A DNA stretch of 64,000 bases, taken from Echiichthys vipera. Lineage: Eukaryota > Chordata > Actinopteri > Perciformes > Trachinidae. The DNA lies in NCBI GenBank assembly GCA_963691815.1, contig OY829652.1:34385202-34449201 (forward strand), in the 5' to 3' direction. The position numbers and the translations under genes were made by a program. The notes under the pieces were generated by a model. It made no database searches and had not been told where the DNA came from. It worked only from the letters and a program-made list of their open reading frames with translations. Of this stretch, positions 55,501 through 64,000 are shown one piece after another; position 1 is the stretch's first letter; the number at the start of each line of letters is the position of its first letter.

Positions 55501-56556
55501 TATTGCTATGGGGGGGAATTCATGTATTTCAGAAATTGGGGAAATAGCACACACAATGCTGTGATTCCTTTGGTTGTCCACCGTTTAAATCCCTTATCGT
55601 AGCTGGTTTGAATTTGCCATCATATGCTACCCATTTTAATGAATTGATGTCTTTCTGAATCTCATACTTTTTTTTTTAATCCTTGTATGTTTCTTTGTCT
55701 CCTATAATACTCCGTACTGGGTATTCGCCAAGTAGTTTTTCCATCGCTTTCCACTTTGCAGTGTAATCTGGTTTTCACCAACCCACAATGTACCTCAACT
55801 GGGCCGCATGGTGATATGCTATAAAGATTGAAAGTCCCATCCCTCCTTCTTCTTTTGGCAGTTGGAGAGTCTCCAGTCTTACTCTAGGCTTTTTTACCAA
55901 ACCAAACAAACCTTGATATTATTCTATTCCAGCTCATAAATTGAGCTTTTGGGACATCTACTGGTAGAGATTGGAACAGGTACAAAAGCCATGGCAAAAC
56001 ATTCATCCTGATTATCTGAATTCGCGAGCTGACATCTAGTGTTAATGTGGACCATCTTTCAATATATTTTTGTATTTCCTGGTTTATCTTGCCGTAGTTG
56101 GATTTATATAATTTAGTTAATCTTTTTGTGATTATGATCCTCAAATATTCAATTCTCTTTAGTTTCCAGTTAAAGTTAAGTAATTCTTGGATCTCTTTTG
56201 GCGTACTATAGTTGAGCACCAATATCTGTGTCTTTGCGACATTTGTTTTTATATCCTGATAGTAGTCCACATGCTTCCAAAAGTTTCATTAACAGAGGTA
56301 ATGATTTATTCGGGCTTTCGAGGTAGGTTCTGACGTCATCTGCAAAAAGTCCTATTTCTTGCTCTACGCCATTGAACACCACTCCTTTGATCTCTTTGTC
56401 CTGTCTAATAGCCTTCGCAAGCAGCTCTATAAAAAGAGCAAATAGATGCACTGTATTGATTTATTGCTGAATCCAAATCTCTCCAATACTTTATATAAAA
56501 ATTTCCAATTGACACAACCAAAGCTTTTTCTGCATCGATACATACTAATACAATGC

Positions 56557-56951
56557 CAGTGTTTTCCCCCAGGTTTACAGCGTTGGAGGGGCGGCAATGA
56601 CAAAAAAATTAAAGAAAGATTAAAGAAAAATTAACAATCATGGTTTTTATCATGATCATTTAACAAACGATCTTTGAACAAGTGAATCTCAAACGCCGTC
56701 GGAGTTTTCTGAGAATTGGAAACACGGGACCATGTAGAGACAGAATTAACATGCCGATGTGTAAATAAGATAAATTACATGAGGCAAATAAGTTTTTTTA
56801 CTAAAAGGACGTTGTATAGAGCTGTTCCATAGGAAAGGGATCCTTCAATGACTCCTGTTGGGATCTGAAGCTATTCAGAAAATACAATTAAATAAAATTT
56901 ACTTGCAGTTGGGGGGGCCCATATTTAAATATAATGGTAGGGGAAACACTA
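56557..56951. mobile_element. Small non-autonomous hAT-like element
   Basis: A 395-bp block splits L1 coding sequence. Its ends are CAGTGTTTTCCCCCAGG and (inverted) TAGTGTTTCCCCTACC, which agree over GTGTTT-CCCC. CAGTG starts are usual for fish hAT elements. A clear 8-bp target duplication was not found. It has no coding capacity. Confidence 0.55.
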
Positions 56952-57121
56952 AATACTCTTTGTATTTTCATTCTTGCTCAACTACGTGTAGTGTTCTTTT
57001 AATGTTATCATGCGTCTGACGTCCTCCTATAAATCCAGTTTGATCTTCCTCTATTATTTCTGTTATAAAGGAGTTTAATCTTTTAGAGATAATTGTTGTA
57101 TATATGTGTAGGTATTTTAGG

Positions 57122-58388
57122 ATTAATTGGAATCAAAAGTGTGACTATCAAATGAAATATATGATAAAGAAAATTAATAAAGAAAAATTAATAAAAATGT
57201 ATACCTTTAATTTATTCAAACTTCACACGGAGAACCAATTAAATGTAAGGCCTTGACTCACGTTCAGATTATGAGATTGAGTATTCTCAATAAACCTATC
57301 GTTAATAAAATGACTCTGGTTAAACCAGAGTTCCTCGGGGCACCACCGTCATAGACAGAGTGACAACTAATATATTAATCATTAAATATATTAAACTACT
57401 AATTAAGGGTTGAACACTGATAAATGTTATTGTTTAATCAGATGCAGGATTTAAAAGTTTTTACTTAGTAGAGGCTGGCTTATTCATCTTTGTGTAATAT
57501 TACATAAACAGACATATGGTAAACACAAACATTTATTAACAAATTAATAAATGCAACAAACAAAACACAATAAACTAACTAAAGCTAACAGCAAGTGCGT
57601 GTGCGTGTGTGTGTGTGTGTGAGAATAAGACAAAGAGAGAGGGAGGAAAGGTGTGGGCTTGGACCCCTGCAGAGAAGGTGTGAACATGTAAGTCACACAA
57701 AAGCCAGCTGGTTGGTGATTAGTTACCAGTCCATGAGATGGGAAAGATAAGTTGCATTACTTGATGCCAGTGGCTGGTCCTTGTGAAGAAGTTGGTTGAA
57801 GAAAGGTTCTTGTCTTGGTTGTTGCTCTTAGACAAAAGAGGACTCAGATCACCCTTTGTTCTGCTCAGTTGAGTTGATAACCGGTTGGTTAACCTTTGCT
57901 GGTGATCCTACACCATACAGGCCATTTTCAGGGCCGAGGGACAGCGGGCAGCTGGTCCCTGGATCCAGCAGGAGAGCGTCGAGTTGAGTGTGGAGATTCG
58001 AAGGAAGAGAGGCCAAGAGAGAGAATCCAAGAGAAAGAGCAGGAAGTGTACCCTCAGTGACTTCTATAATAAAAGTGCTGTTAACATGGATAAAATTAAA
58101 CATGTAGGCTAGTAGCTGCCTTATATCTCAGACACTGATGATGTCATCACCAGAGGTCAGGTCAGCCAATGAACCAACAGTTCTGGGGTCCTTTGGAGAA
58201 TTCACACCTGGGTGTGACCTGTGGGGGAGAGCTGTGACCATGTACTCAGGGACAAAAGGCTCCCAGGCTTTCGGGCCTAGTCTTTCACCATTGTCTGAGC
58301 AGACTGAGGCCTTCTCATAATCAAACTGAAAGTTCACGTTAATCCAGAAATGAACAATCATCTTTGGGATGCTGGTTGCACCTACATA
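57122..58388. mobile_element. Unidentified 1.3-kb insertion in L1
   Basis: L1 RT sequence stops near 58390 and resumes near 57120, so the block is an insertion. It has a (GT)n run at 57600-57622, an AATAAA-bearing AT-rich part near 57295 and no recognisable protein; the minus frame 58403-58128 is not known to me. It could be an LTR, but TG/CA ends could not be fixed. Confidence 0.4.
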
Positions 58389-59979
58389 TGTTATAGTCAA
58401 CATTTAATATAGAGATTTGTCTATAGCTCGCACAGTGTTCTTTGTCCTTTCCTAGTTTCGTAATGACTGTAATAATTGCCTCAGCCTACGATGGGGGAAG
58501 TTTTTTGTTTTGGATTGTCCAATTGAAAGAGGCAAGGAGCAGTGCGGACAGCTTTTCTGCAAACATCCTATAACACTCTGCTGGGTATCCAGAGCTCCCC
58601 GGTGATTGATTGTTTTTTTTAATTTATTTATTGCATCTTTTACCTCCTCCACTGTAATCTCAGCCGTTTATTTATCATTTTGTGTACATACAATTCAGGG
58701 TCTAACAACTCCAGGAATGCAATCATTTCATTTTCTTCTACAGATGCTGGTTGTGTATACAAATCTTGGTAATATCTTCAGAAAATATTTTCAATACCAT
58801 CTGGGGTAGATACTGTCTCACCTGTATGGAGATCGTTCATTTTGTATATATTACTAATTGCTTGTTGTTTTTTGTATACGCTTTGCCAATATTTTAGTTG
58901 CCTTTGAGCCTACTTCATGGAAGCCCAACTTAAAATATATATTTTTTTCAATTTCATCCAATAGTATGTAATTTATTTTTGTTTCTTTAATTTGTTGACT
59001 TGTCTTGGGATCATTAGTGTTTAGGTATGCCTGTTCCAATTCCCTTACCTTCTCAGTATGTATTCTATAGGCTTCCACTTTAATTATTTTTGATCAGTTT
59101 TCCTCTAATGACCGCCGTCATGGCATCACAAAAAAATTGTAGGGTTTACTGCGCCATTGTTCTTTTTCCTCTATTCAATTCAATTCAATTCAATTCAATC
59201 CAATTCAATTTTATTTATAGTGTCAAATCATAACAAAAGTTATCTCAGGACACTTTACAGAGTAGGTAAAGACCACACTCAATGACTTATTTATGATTTA
59301 CATAGACCCAACAATTTCTCTGTAGAGTACAGTGGCAACGAAAACCTTCCCTATAACAGGCAGGAACGTCAGACAGACCCAGCTCTGTGGAGGACGGCCA
59401 TCTGTCTTGACCGGTTGGGGAGGAAGAAAAGGAGAGAGAAAGAGAGAAAAGACACACAGATGGACAGGGAGAGACAGACAGACACACTTCCAGAGATGCA
59501 AGCAAAGCCTAACAGTAACTATAATATTTATAGTAATGTGAATATGACGTATATGTTAAGGCAGTTAATACAACAGAATAGTAGAAACAAGCACAGCTAA
59601 GGTGACAGAATATGAAAATGATAATAATTATGGTGGCAAACATGATCAATGATGAGTAGTGGCAATAGCAGCTACAATACAGCTACAAATTTTATAGTTT
59701 ATTAAACTAGTGATAGTATATATGAGTAACAGTGACAATAGCAGCAGGAAGTGTCATGTAGGACCACGGCAGCAAGCACCACCACGATCAGCAGAGACCT
59801 GCGAGACGACAAAGCACAAACAGCTCCGGGGAAGAAGCTGAATCAATAACATGCATTGATGGGACATGAATGATTCAGACAGAGAGGAGAGAAGCTCAGA
59901 GTATCAGGAAAAGTATTATCCCCCGGCAGACTAGGCCTATAGCAGCATCATTAAGCAGAATAAAGTCTTATCGTAAGCC

Positions 59980-60753
59980 CTAGCTGTAAGCTTTATCAAA
60001 AAGGAAAGTTTTAAGTTTACTTTTAAATAAGGGGACAGTGTCTGCCTCCCGAATAACATTTGGGAGTTTGTTCCACAGGAGAGGAGCTTGGTAGCTGAAG
60101 GCTCTGCCTCCCATTCTACTTTTGGAGACTCTAGGAACGACGAGTAGCCCTGCATTCTCAGAGCGCAGAGATCTAGTTGGGTGATACGGTACTATGAGCT
60201 CTTTAAGATACGACGGAGCCTGACCAATAAGAGCTTTGTACGTAAGGAGAAGGATTTTAAATTCTATTCTAGATTTTACAGGTAGCCAGTGCAGAGAAGC
60301 TAATACAGGAGAAATATGTTCTCTTCTATTTGTTTTAGTTAGTACACGAGCTGCAGCATTTTGGACCAACTGGAGACTCTTAACAGACTTATTGGAGCAG
60401 CCTGATAATAAGGAATTGCAATAGTCCAGCCTAGAAGTAACAAATGCATGAACAAGTTTCTCTGCATCTTTCTGAGACACAATGTTCCTAATTTTTGCAA
60501 TATTACGCAGGTGAAAATATGCAGTCCTTGTTGTTAGTTTTATGTGAGAATCGAAGGACATATCCTGATCAAAAATAACACCCAGATTCCTTACTGTGGT
60601 GCTGGAGGACAACACTACATCATCCAGAGTAACAATATCTTTAGCTATTGAATTTCGGAGGCCTTTGGGGCCAAGTACAATAATTTCAGTTTTGTCTGAG
60701 TTTAACATCAGAAAATTGCAGGTCATCCAGCTTTTTATTTCCTTAATGCACAT
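59980..60753 (-). CDS. L2 LINE RT C-terminal region
   Basis: An open frame of 257 codons overlapping the RT frame at the 17-bp duplication. It begins [20 protein letters not shown] and contains [40 protein letters not shown] and [20 protein letters not shown], ending [15 protein letters not shown]. This is the thumb and C-terminal domain of L2-type ORF2. No internal stop, so apart from the duplication the RT of this copy reads through. Confidence 0.88.
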   Translation of the reverse strand: MCIKEIKSWMTCNFLMLNSDKTEIIVLGPKGLRNSIAKDIVTLDDVVLSSSTTVRNLGVIFDQDMSFDSHIKLTTRTAYFHLRNIAKIRNIVSQKDAEKLVHAFVTSRLDYCNSLLSGCSNKSVKSLQLVQNAAARVLTKTNRREHISPVLASLHWLPVKSRIEFKILLLTYKALIGQAPSYLKELIVPYHPTRSLRSENAGLLVVPRVSKSRMGGRAFSYQAPLLWNKLPNVIREADTVPLFKSKLKTFLFDKAYS

Positions 60754-61913
60754 TTGACCTTAATGCACATTTGAAGTTTATCTAACTGATGGGTTTCTTC
60801 TGGTTTGATCGACAAATATAATTGTGTATCATCAGCATAACAATGAAAATTTATGGAGTGCTTCCTTATAATAATTCCTAAGGGAAGCATATATAAGGTG
60901 AAAAGAATCGGTCCAAGGACAGAACCCTGTGGGACTCCGTGACTAACTTTAGTGTGCATGGAGGATTTGTCATTAACATGTACAAACTGAGATCTATCTG
61001 ATAAATATGACTTAAACCAGCTCAGTGCGGTTCCTTTAATGCCGATCAGATGCTCTGGTCTGTGTAGCAGGATGTGATGGTCAATAGTGTCGAAGGCAGC
61101 ACTAAGATCTAGTAAGACAAGTACAGAGACAAGTCCTTTGTCTGAAGCTATTAGAAGGTCGTTAGTAATTTTCACCAGTGCTGTCTCAGTGCTATGATTT
61201 GCTCTAAATCCTGACTGGAAATCCTCAAATAACTCATTATTATGTAAAAAGTCACACAACTGATTGGCAACTAATTTCTCGAGGATCTTAGAGAGAAAAG
61301 GAAGGTTAGATATAGGTCTATAGTTGGCTAGTACCTCAGGATCAAGACTGGGCTTTTTAAGAAGAGGTTTAATTACAGCTACTTTAAAAGACTGTGGTAC
61401 ATAACCTGCTGACAAAGACATGTTAATCATATCTAATACAGGAGTGCTAATTAAAGGTAACACTTCTTTAAGTAACCTAGTTGGAATAGAGTCTAGAAGA
61501 CAACTAGAAGGTTTTGATGCTGAAATAGTAGAGGTTAATTTGTTAAGGTCGACTGTAGAAAAGCAGTCCAAGAATATTTCAGGTCGTACAGTTTGTAAGG
61601 TTCCTGGGTTTGATGAACAAATAGTGCCAAGCGAGTTGATTTTGTCTCTAATAGTTATAATTTTGTCATTAAAGAAGGTCATGAAGTCGTTACTACTGAG
61701 GGTTATAGGAATACATGGCTCAATAGAGCTGTGGCTCTCTGTCAGCCTGGCTACAGTGCTAAAAAGAAATCTAGGATTGTTCTTATTCTCCTCTATTAAA
61801 GATGAGTAATAGGCTGCTCTGGCATTACGGAGGTCCTTCCTATAGGTTTTAAGACTTTCTTGCCAAACTAAGTGAGATTCCTCCAGTTTAGTGGAGCGCC
61901 ATTTACTTTCCAA
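60735..61913 (-). CDS. L2 LINE reverse transcriptase
   Basis: An open frame of 392 codons. It has a linker with [20 protein letters not shown] (about 29-48) and [16 protein letters not shown], then the [58 protein letters not shown] (catalytic Asp), [17 protein letters not shown] and [12 protein letters not shown]. All core RT blocks are present. The frame ends early because of a 17-bp tandem duplication (CCTTAATGCACATTTGA at 60741-60757 and 60758-60774), after which the protein continues in the frame of 60753-59980. Confidence 0.9.
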   Translation of the reverse strand: MESKWRSTKLEESHLVWQESLKTYRKDLRNARAAYYSSLIEENKNNPRFLFSTVARLTESHSSIEPCIPITLSSNDFMTFFNDKIITIRDKINSLGTICSSNPGTLQTVRPEIFLDCFSTVDLNKLTSTISASKPSSCLLDSIPTRLLKEVLPLISTPVLDMINMSLSAGYVPQSFKVAVIKPLLKKPSLDPEVLANYRPISNLPFLSKILEKLVANQLCDFLHNNELFEDFQSGFRANHSTETALVKITNDLLIASDKGLVSVLVLLDLSAAFDTIDHHILLHRPEHLIGIKGTALSWFKSYLSDRSQFVHVNDKSSMHTKVSHGVPQGSVLGPILFTLYMLPLGIIIRKHSINFHCYADDTQLYLSIKPEETHQLDKLQMCIKVKCALRK

Positions 61914-61963
61914 CTTTCGCGATATTTGTTTTAATTCACGGGTTTGTGAGTTATACCACGGAG

Positions 61964-62302
61964 CTAACTTCCTCTGTTTATTATCTTCTTTTTTAAAGGA
62001 GCAACAGAGTCAAGTGTTGTTCTTAGAGAGCCTGCAACACTTTCAACAAGGTGATCAATTTCAGAGAAACTAACGTTAGTGCAGGAGTCTTGAATATTAG
62101 GATGAGGCATTAAAGTAAATGCAGATGGAATCGCTTCCTTAAATTTAGTTATAGCACTATCAGATAAACATCTGGTGTAGACACTTTTACCCAGTGGTGA
62201 GTAGTCCTGTAATATGAATTCAAAAGTTATTAAATAATGGTCTGATAAAATAGGATTCTGTGGAAAGACTATTAAGTCATCAATTTCCACACCATAAACC
62301 AA
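61964..62302 (-). pseudogene. L2 LINE endonuclease end and linker
   Basis: Frame with LSDHYLITFEFIL, the SDH motif of APE-type endonucleases, then a linker (NVSFSEIDHLVESVAGSLRT). It ends in a stop near 61964; the protein continues in another frame at 61913. The catalytic front of the nuclease is outside the retained part. Confidence 0.75.
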
Positions 62303-62344
62303 AACAAGGTCGAGGGTGTGATTCTCTATGTACCTTCTATTTTA

Positions 62345-62668
62345 TTTTTTTTACCTTCTTCCTTGTTAGATCATTATTCATAATGCAGACCCCTCCAAAC
62401 ATCAATCATCCCCATCTTCCCCAAAGATATGTTTATAAATCACTTCAGATTGTTTACTTGATTGTTTATTATTTATTTGTACTGTATTTTATTGGCTATT
62501 TATTAGCTACTTTAGATTTATTTTAATTGTATTTTATTTGAATCTTTACTTTATTTTATTTCTACTTTATTCATCTTTATGGCTTGTTTCTACTGTGCAC
62601 GGAGCATTGGAACGAAAGAATTTCCCCCCGGGGATCGATAAAGTATTCTGATTCTGATTCTGATTCTG
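62345..62668 (+). repeat. LINE 3' tail fragment
   Basis: A T-rich stretch ending TTTCCCCCCGGGGATCGATA, AAG and (TATTCTGATTCTGATTCTGA)-type hexamer repeats. The CCCCCCGGGG...AATAAAG-like end recalls the LINE at 36.2-39.8 kb. Non-coding, 5'-truncated, between the L2 LINE and L1 endonuclease. Confidence 0.65.
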
Positions 62669-62679
62669 AAATCTTGTCA

Positions 62680-63010
62680 AATACATTTTGTTCTCTTTGG
62701 AAATAGTTGTATCTATTTTGTGGTCTCATAACATTCAGGTCTCCCCTGCAAACCAAAATACCATGTGTTTCTGCTATATTATTGAATAGGCATTTAAAAA
62801 AGTACTTGTCACTTTCTGGAGGTGCATATACAGTATATTTACTAATGTTACTAGTTCATTCTCTAGTTTTACTTTTACTATGACATATCCTCCTTCCTTA
62901 TCCCTGCTTTCTTTCTCAAGATCAAACTTAGCTGTATTTGATATCAGTATCACTACTCCTCTTCTGCACCCCTCTTTAAACATACGGTGGTATCAGTTCC
63001 TGTAGCCATC
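62680..63010 (-). pseudogene. Fish L1 ORF2 endonuclease fragment
   Basis: Minus frame 62983-62774 contains RRGVVILISNTAKFDLEKES, EGGYVIVKVKLENELVTLVN; a second frame down to 62690 has GILVCRGDLNVM. These are the middle and GDLN block of the L1 endonuclease. The LINE continues at 59170 after the nested insertions. Confidence 0.75.
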
Positions 63011-63079
63011 ATTTTAAAGTTTATTATGTTCTGATTGTGACAGGTGGTCGTGCAAAATATTTTTAATACATTTTTGAAA

Positions 63080-63290
63080 AACTTCTCTCTCTGTGGCGAG
63101 AGGGGAAACTACATTGATTTTGGCGGCAGACAATTTCAGCGAGGCGACTGCCTCCAAATTTATAATGCAGAAAAAACCCTGAACAGTCGGCCTCCATAAC
63201 AAGGGCAGCCATTGGTTCGACATCACCCACGTACCCCTTTGTGTGTTATTAACAAAGAGTGTGAAGTCTGAAAATACATATGTAATTTAG
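63080..63290. repeat. Dispersed repeat, copy 2
   Basis: Same order of words as 55290-55490 (TGCCTCCAAATTTATAATGC, GGCCTCCATAACAAGGGCAG, AGTGTGAAGTCTGAAAATAC) with roughly 85 percent identity judged by eye. Unidentified. Confidence 0.65.
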
Positions 63291-64000
63291 GGTAAATATT
63301 ATACTGTGTGTATGTATATAAATAAATAAAGGCTTCAAGTTCTGGGTTGCAGCACAAAGTTTAACACACTTCTCGTATTGCACTTTATGGCGCTGTTGGG
63401 ATTAGTGGTAGAGATTCGTCGTGCTCAATTTTTTAGTTGCAACCTCATTGTGGTACTCTACAGAATACAGTATTCTGCTGCTCATCTGAAACTTTGAATA
63501 CATATGATCGAGCCATTATTTCCATACCAACTCCTCCACAGCTGCTCCAGCTTGTGTCTGTCTGCTGCATCTAGGACTTTCGCTCATAGAGGAAGTGAGG
63601 CGGGGCAAGGCCAAGTTGTGTAAGAGTAGGAGAGGGGAAATTGGCGAACTGACGGCTCCATGAAAAAAACGTTGTAAAAATGTTTATTTTGACGAAACAT
63701 AAATCTCGAAAAACATGATATCGTCTTATCGTATTGTGTGTTTTAAAATATATCGATATTTTCTAAAATCTCGACATATCGCCTATCTTAAGTTAGCTTC
63801 AGTGTATCACAACGGTGAGGCGCAGCTGTTGCCTTTGTTCCAAATTAGCCCTAAATGTTGCCGCTCTGTCATAATACATTTTCTCCACCCTTGTTGCCAT
63901 TGTTTTCAGTGACGGTGTCTTGATAAAAGTATTCTGCTTGCGGAAAACTTTGCCTTTTTTAAAAAAAAACTTAACAGCAGTAAAAAACTGTAGGTTAATT
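63291..64000. other. No feature recognised
   Basis: No open frame of known type. TATCGTCTTATCGTATTGTG and AATATATCGATATTTT near 63720-63765 form short AT-rich palindromic words only. Confidence 0.4.

Larger units (their letters stand above)
55560..59170 (-). pseudogene. Fish L1 LINE ORF2: linker, RT and C-terminal part
   Basis: Minus-strand pieces in order. 59165-58854: linker (LEQAYLNTNDPKTSQQIKET). 58680-58411: EEVKDAINKLKK. A 1.3-kb insertion follows. About 57115-56960: EIIEEDQTGFIGGRQTHDNI. A 395-bp insertion follows. 56555-56460: VCIDAEKA, the first catalytic block. 56451-56206: QEIGLFADDVRTYLESPN, the second. 56270-55884: RIEYLRIIITKRLTKLYKSN and LDVSSRIQIIRMNVLPWLLY. Then GGMGLSIFIAYHHAAQLRY runs to about 55660. 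Deletions and frameshifts throughout. The upstream endonuclease lies at 62680-63010, beyond an inserted L2 LINE. Confidence 0.85.
59172..62340 (-). mobile_element. L2/Maui-like LINE, nearly intact 3' two thirds
   Basis: It reads from the end of the endonuclease (62302-61964) through RT and C-terminal region to a 3' untranslated part and an AATAAAATTGAATTGGATTG tail at 59172-59215. The endonuclease core is missing, so it is 5'-truncated at about 62340. It sits inside L1 ORF2, between its endonuclease and linker. The 3' 350 bp is almost identical to 47164-47522. Confidence 0.9.

Overview
This window looks like repeat-rich nuclear DNA of a teleost fish, probably a percomorph. The basis is the repeat content: Maui/L2-like LINEs, vertebrate-type Penelope-like elements with GIY-YIG domains, a chromodomain Ty3/gypsy element, an endogenous retrovirus, Maverick/Polinton remains, Harbinger and hAT transposase exons, a tRNA-derived SINE, and long (AC)n, (ACTC)n and (AT)n microsatellites. 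There is no operon structure, and I recognise no intact host gene. The best host-gene hint is a CCAAT-rich, promoter-like stretch with a splice donor near 49.5-49.74 kb.

Layout. 0-3.2 kb: 3' part of a gypsy chromovirus with its 3' LTR. 3.2-9 kb: LINE, Penelope and L2 fragments, a 376-bp tandem duplication and a solo LTR. 9-15.2 kb: LTR copies split by a LINE and a SINE, an L1-type ORF1, and Harbinger transposase pieces. 15.2-24 kb (minus strand): endogenous retrovirus remains in the order env, LTR, gag-pro-pol, so two proviruses share one LTR. A head-to-head Penelope dimer with a 13-bp target duplication sits inside env. 24-29.5 kb: unidentified ORFs, an L2 tail holding another solo LTR, then a decayed Polinton (integrase, small proteins, capsid N-terminus). 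29.5-46.9 kb (minus): one L1-type element whose ORF1 (near 45-46.8 kb) and ORF2 (29.6-31.2 kb) are separated by a 12.6-kb hAT insertion with a 9-bp flanking repeat. Inside that hAT lie its own broken transposase, a CR1/Rex-like LINE, and a second, related hAT whose interior carries multi-exon coding sequence ending in an AIDA-like C2 domain. 47-52.5 kb: an L2 tail, Myb/SANT-like scraps, microsatellites and sparse, mostly unexplained DNA. 52.5-55.2 kb: a second head-to-head Penelope pair. 55.2-63 kb: an L1 ORF2 (minus) interrupted by a small hAT-like element, a 1.3-kb insertion, a nearly intact L2 LINE and another LINE tail. 63-64 kb: mostly unexplained.

The coding sequences do not form a pathway. 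They are layers of transposable elements inserted into one another, and the interruptions give a relative insertion order. The observations most worth following are the hAT pair with the captured AIDA-like domain, the head-to-head Penelope structures (one proven a single insertion by its target duplication), and the env-LTR-gag arrangement.
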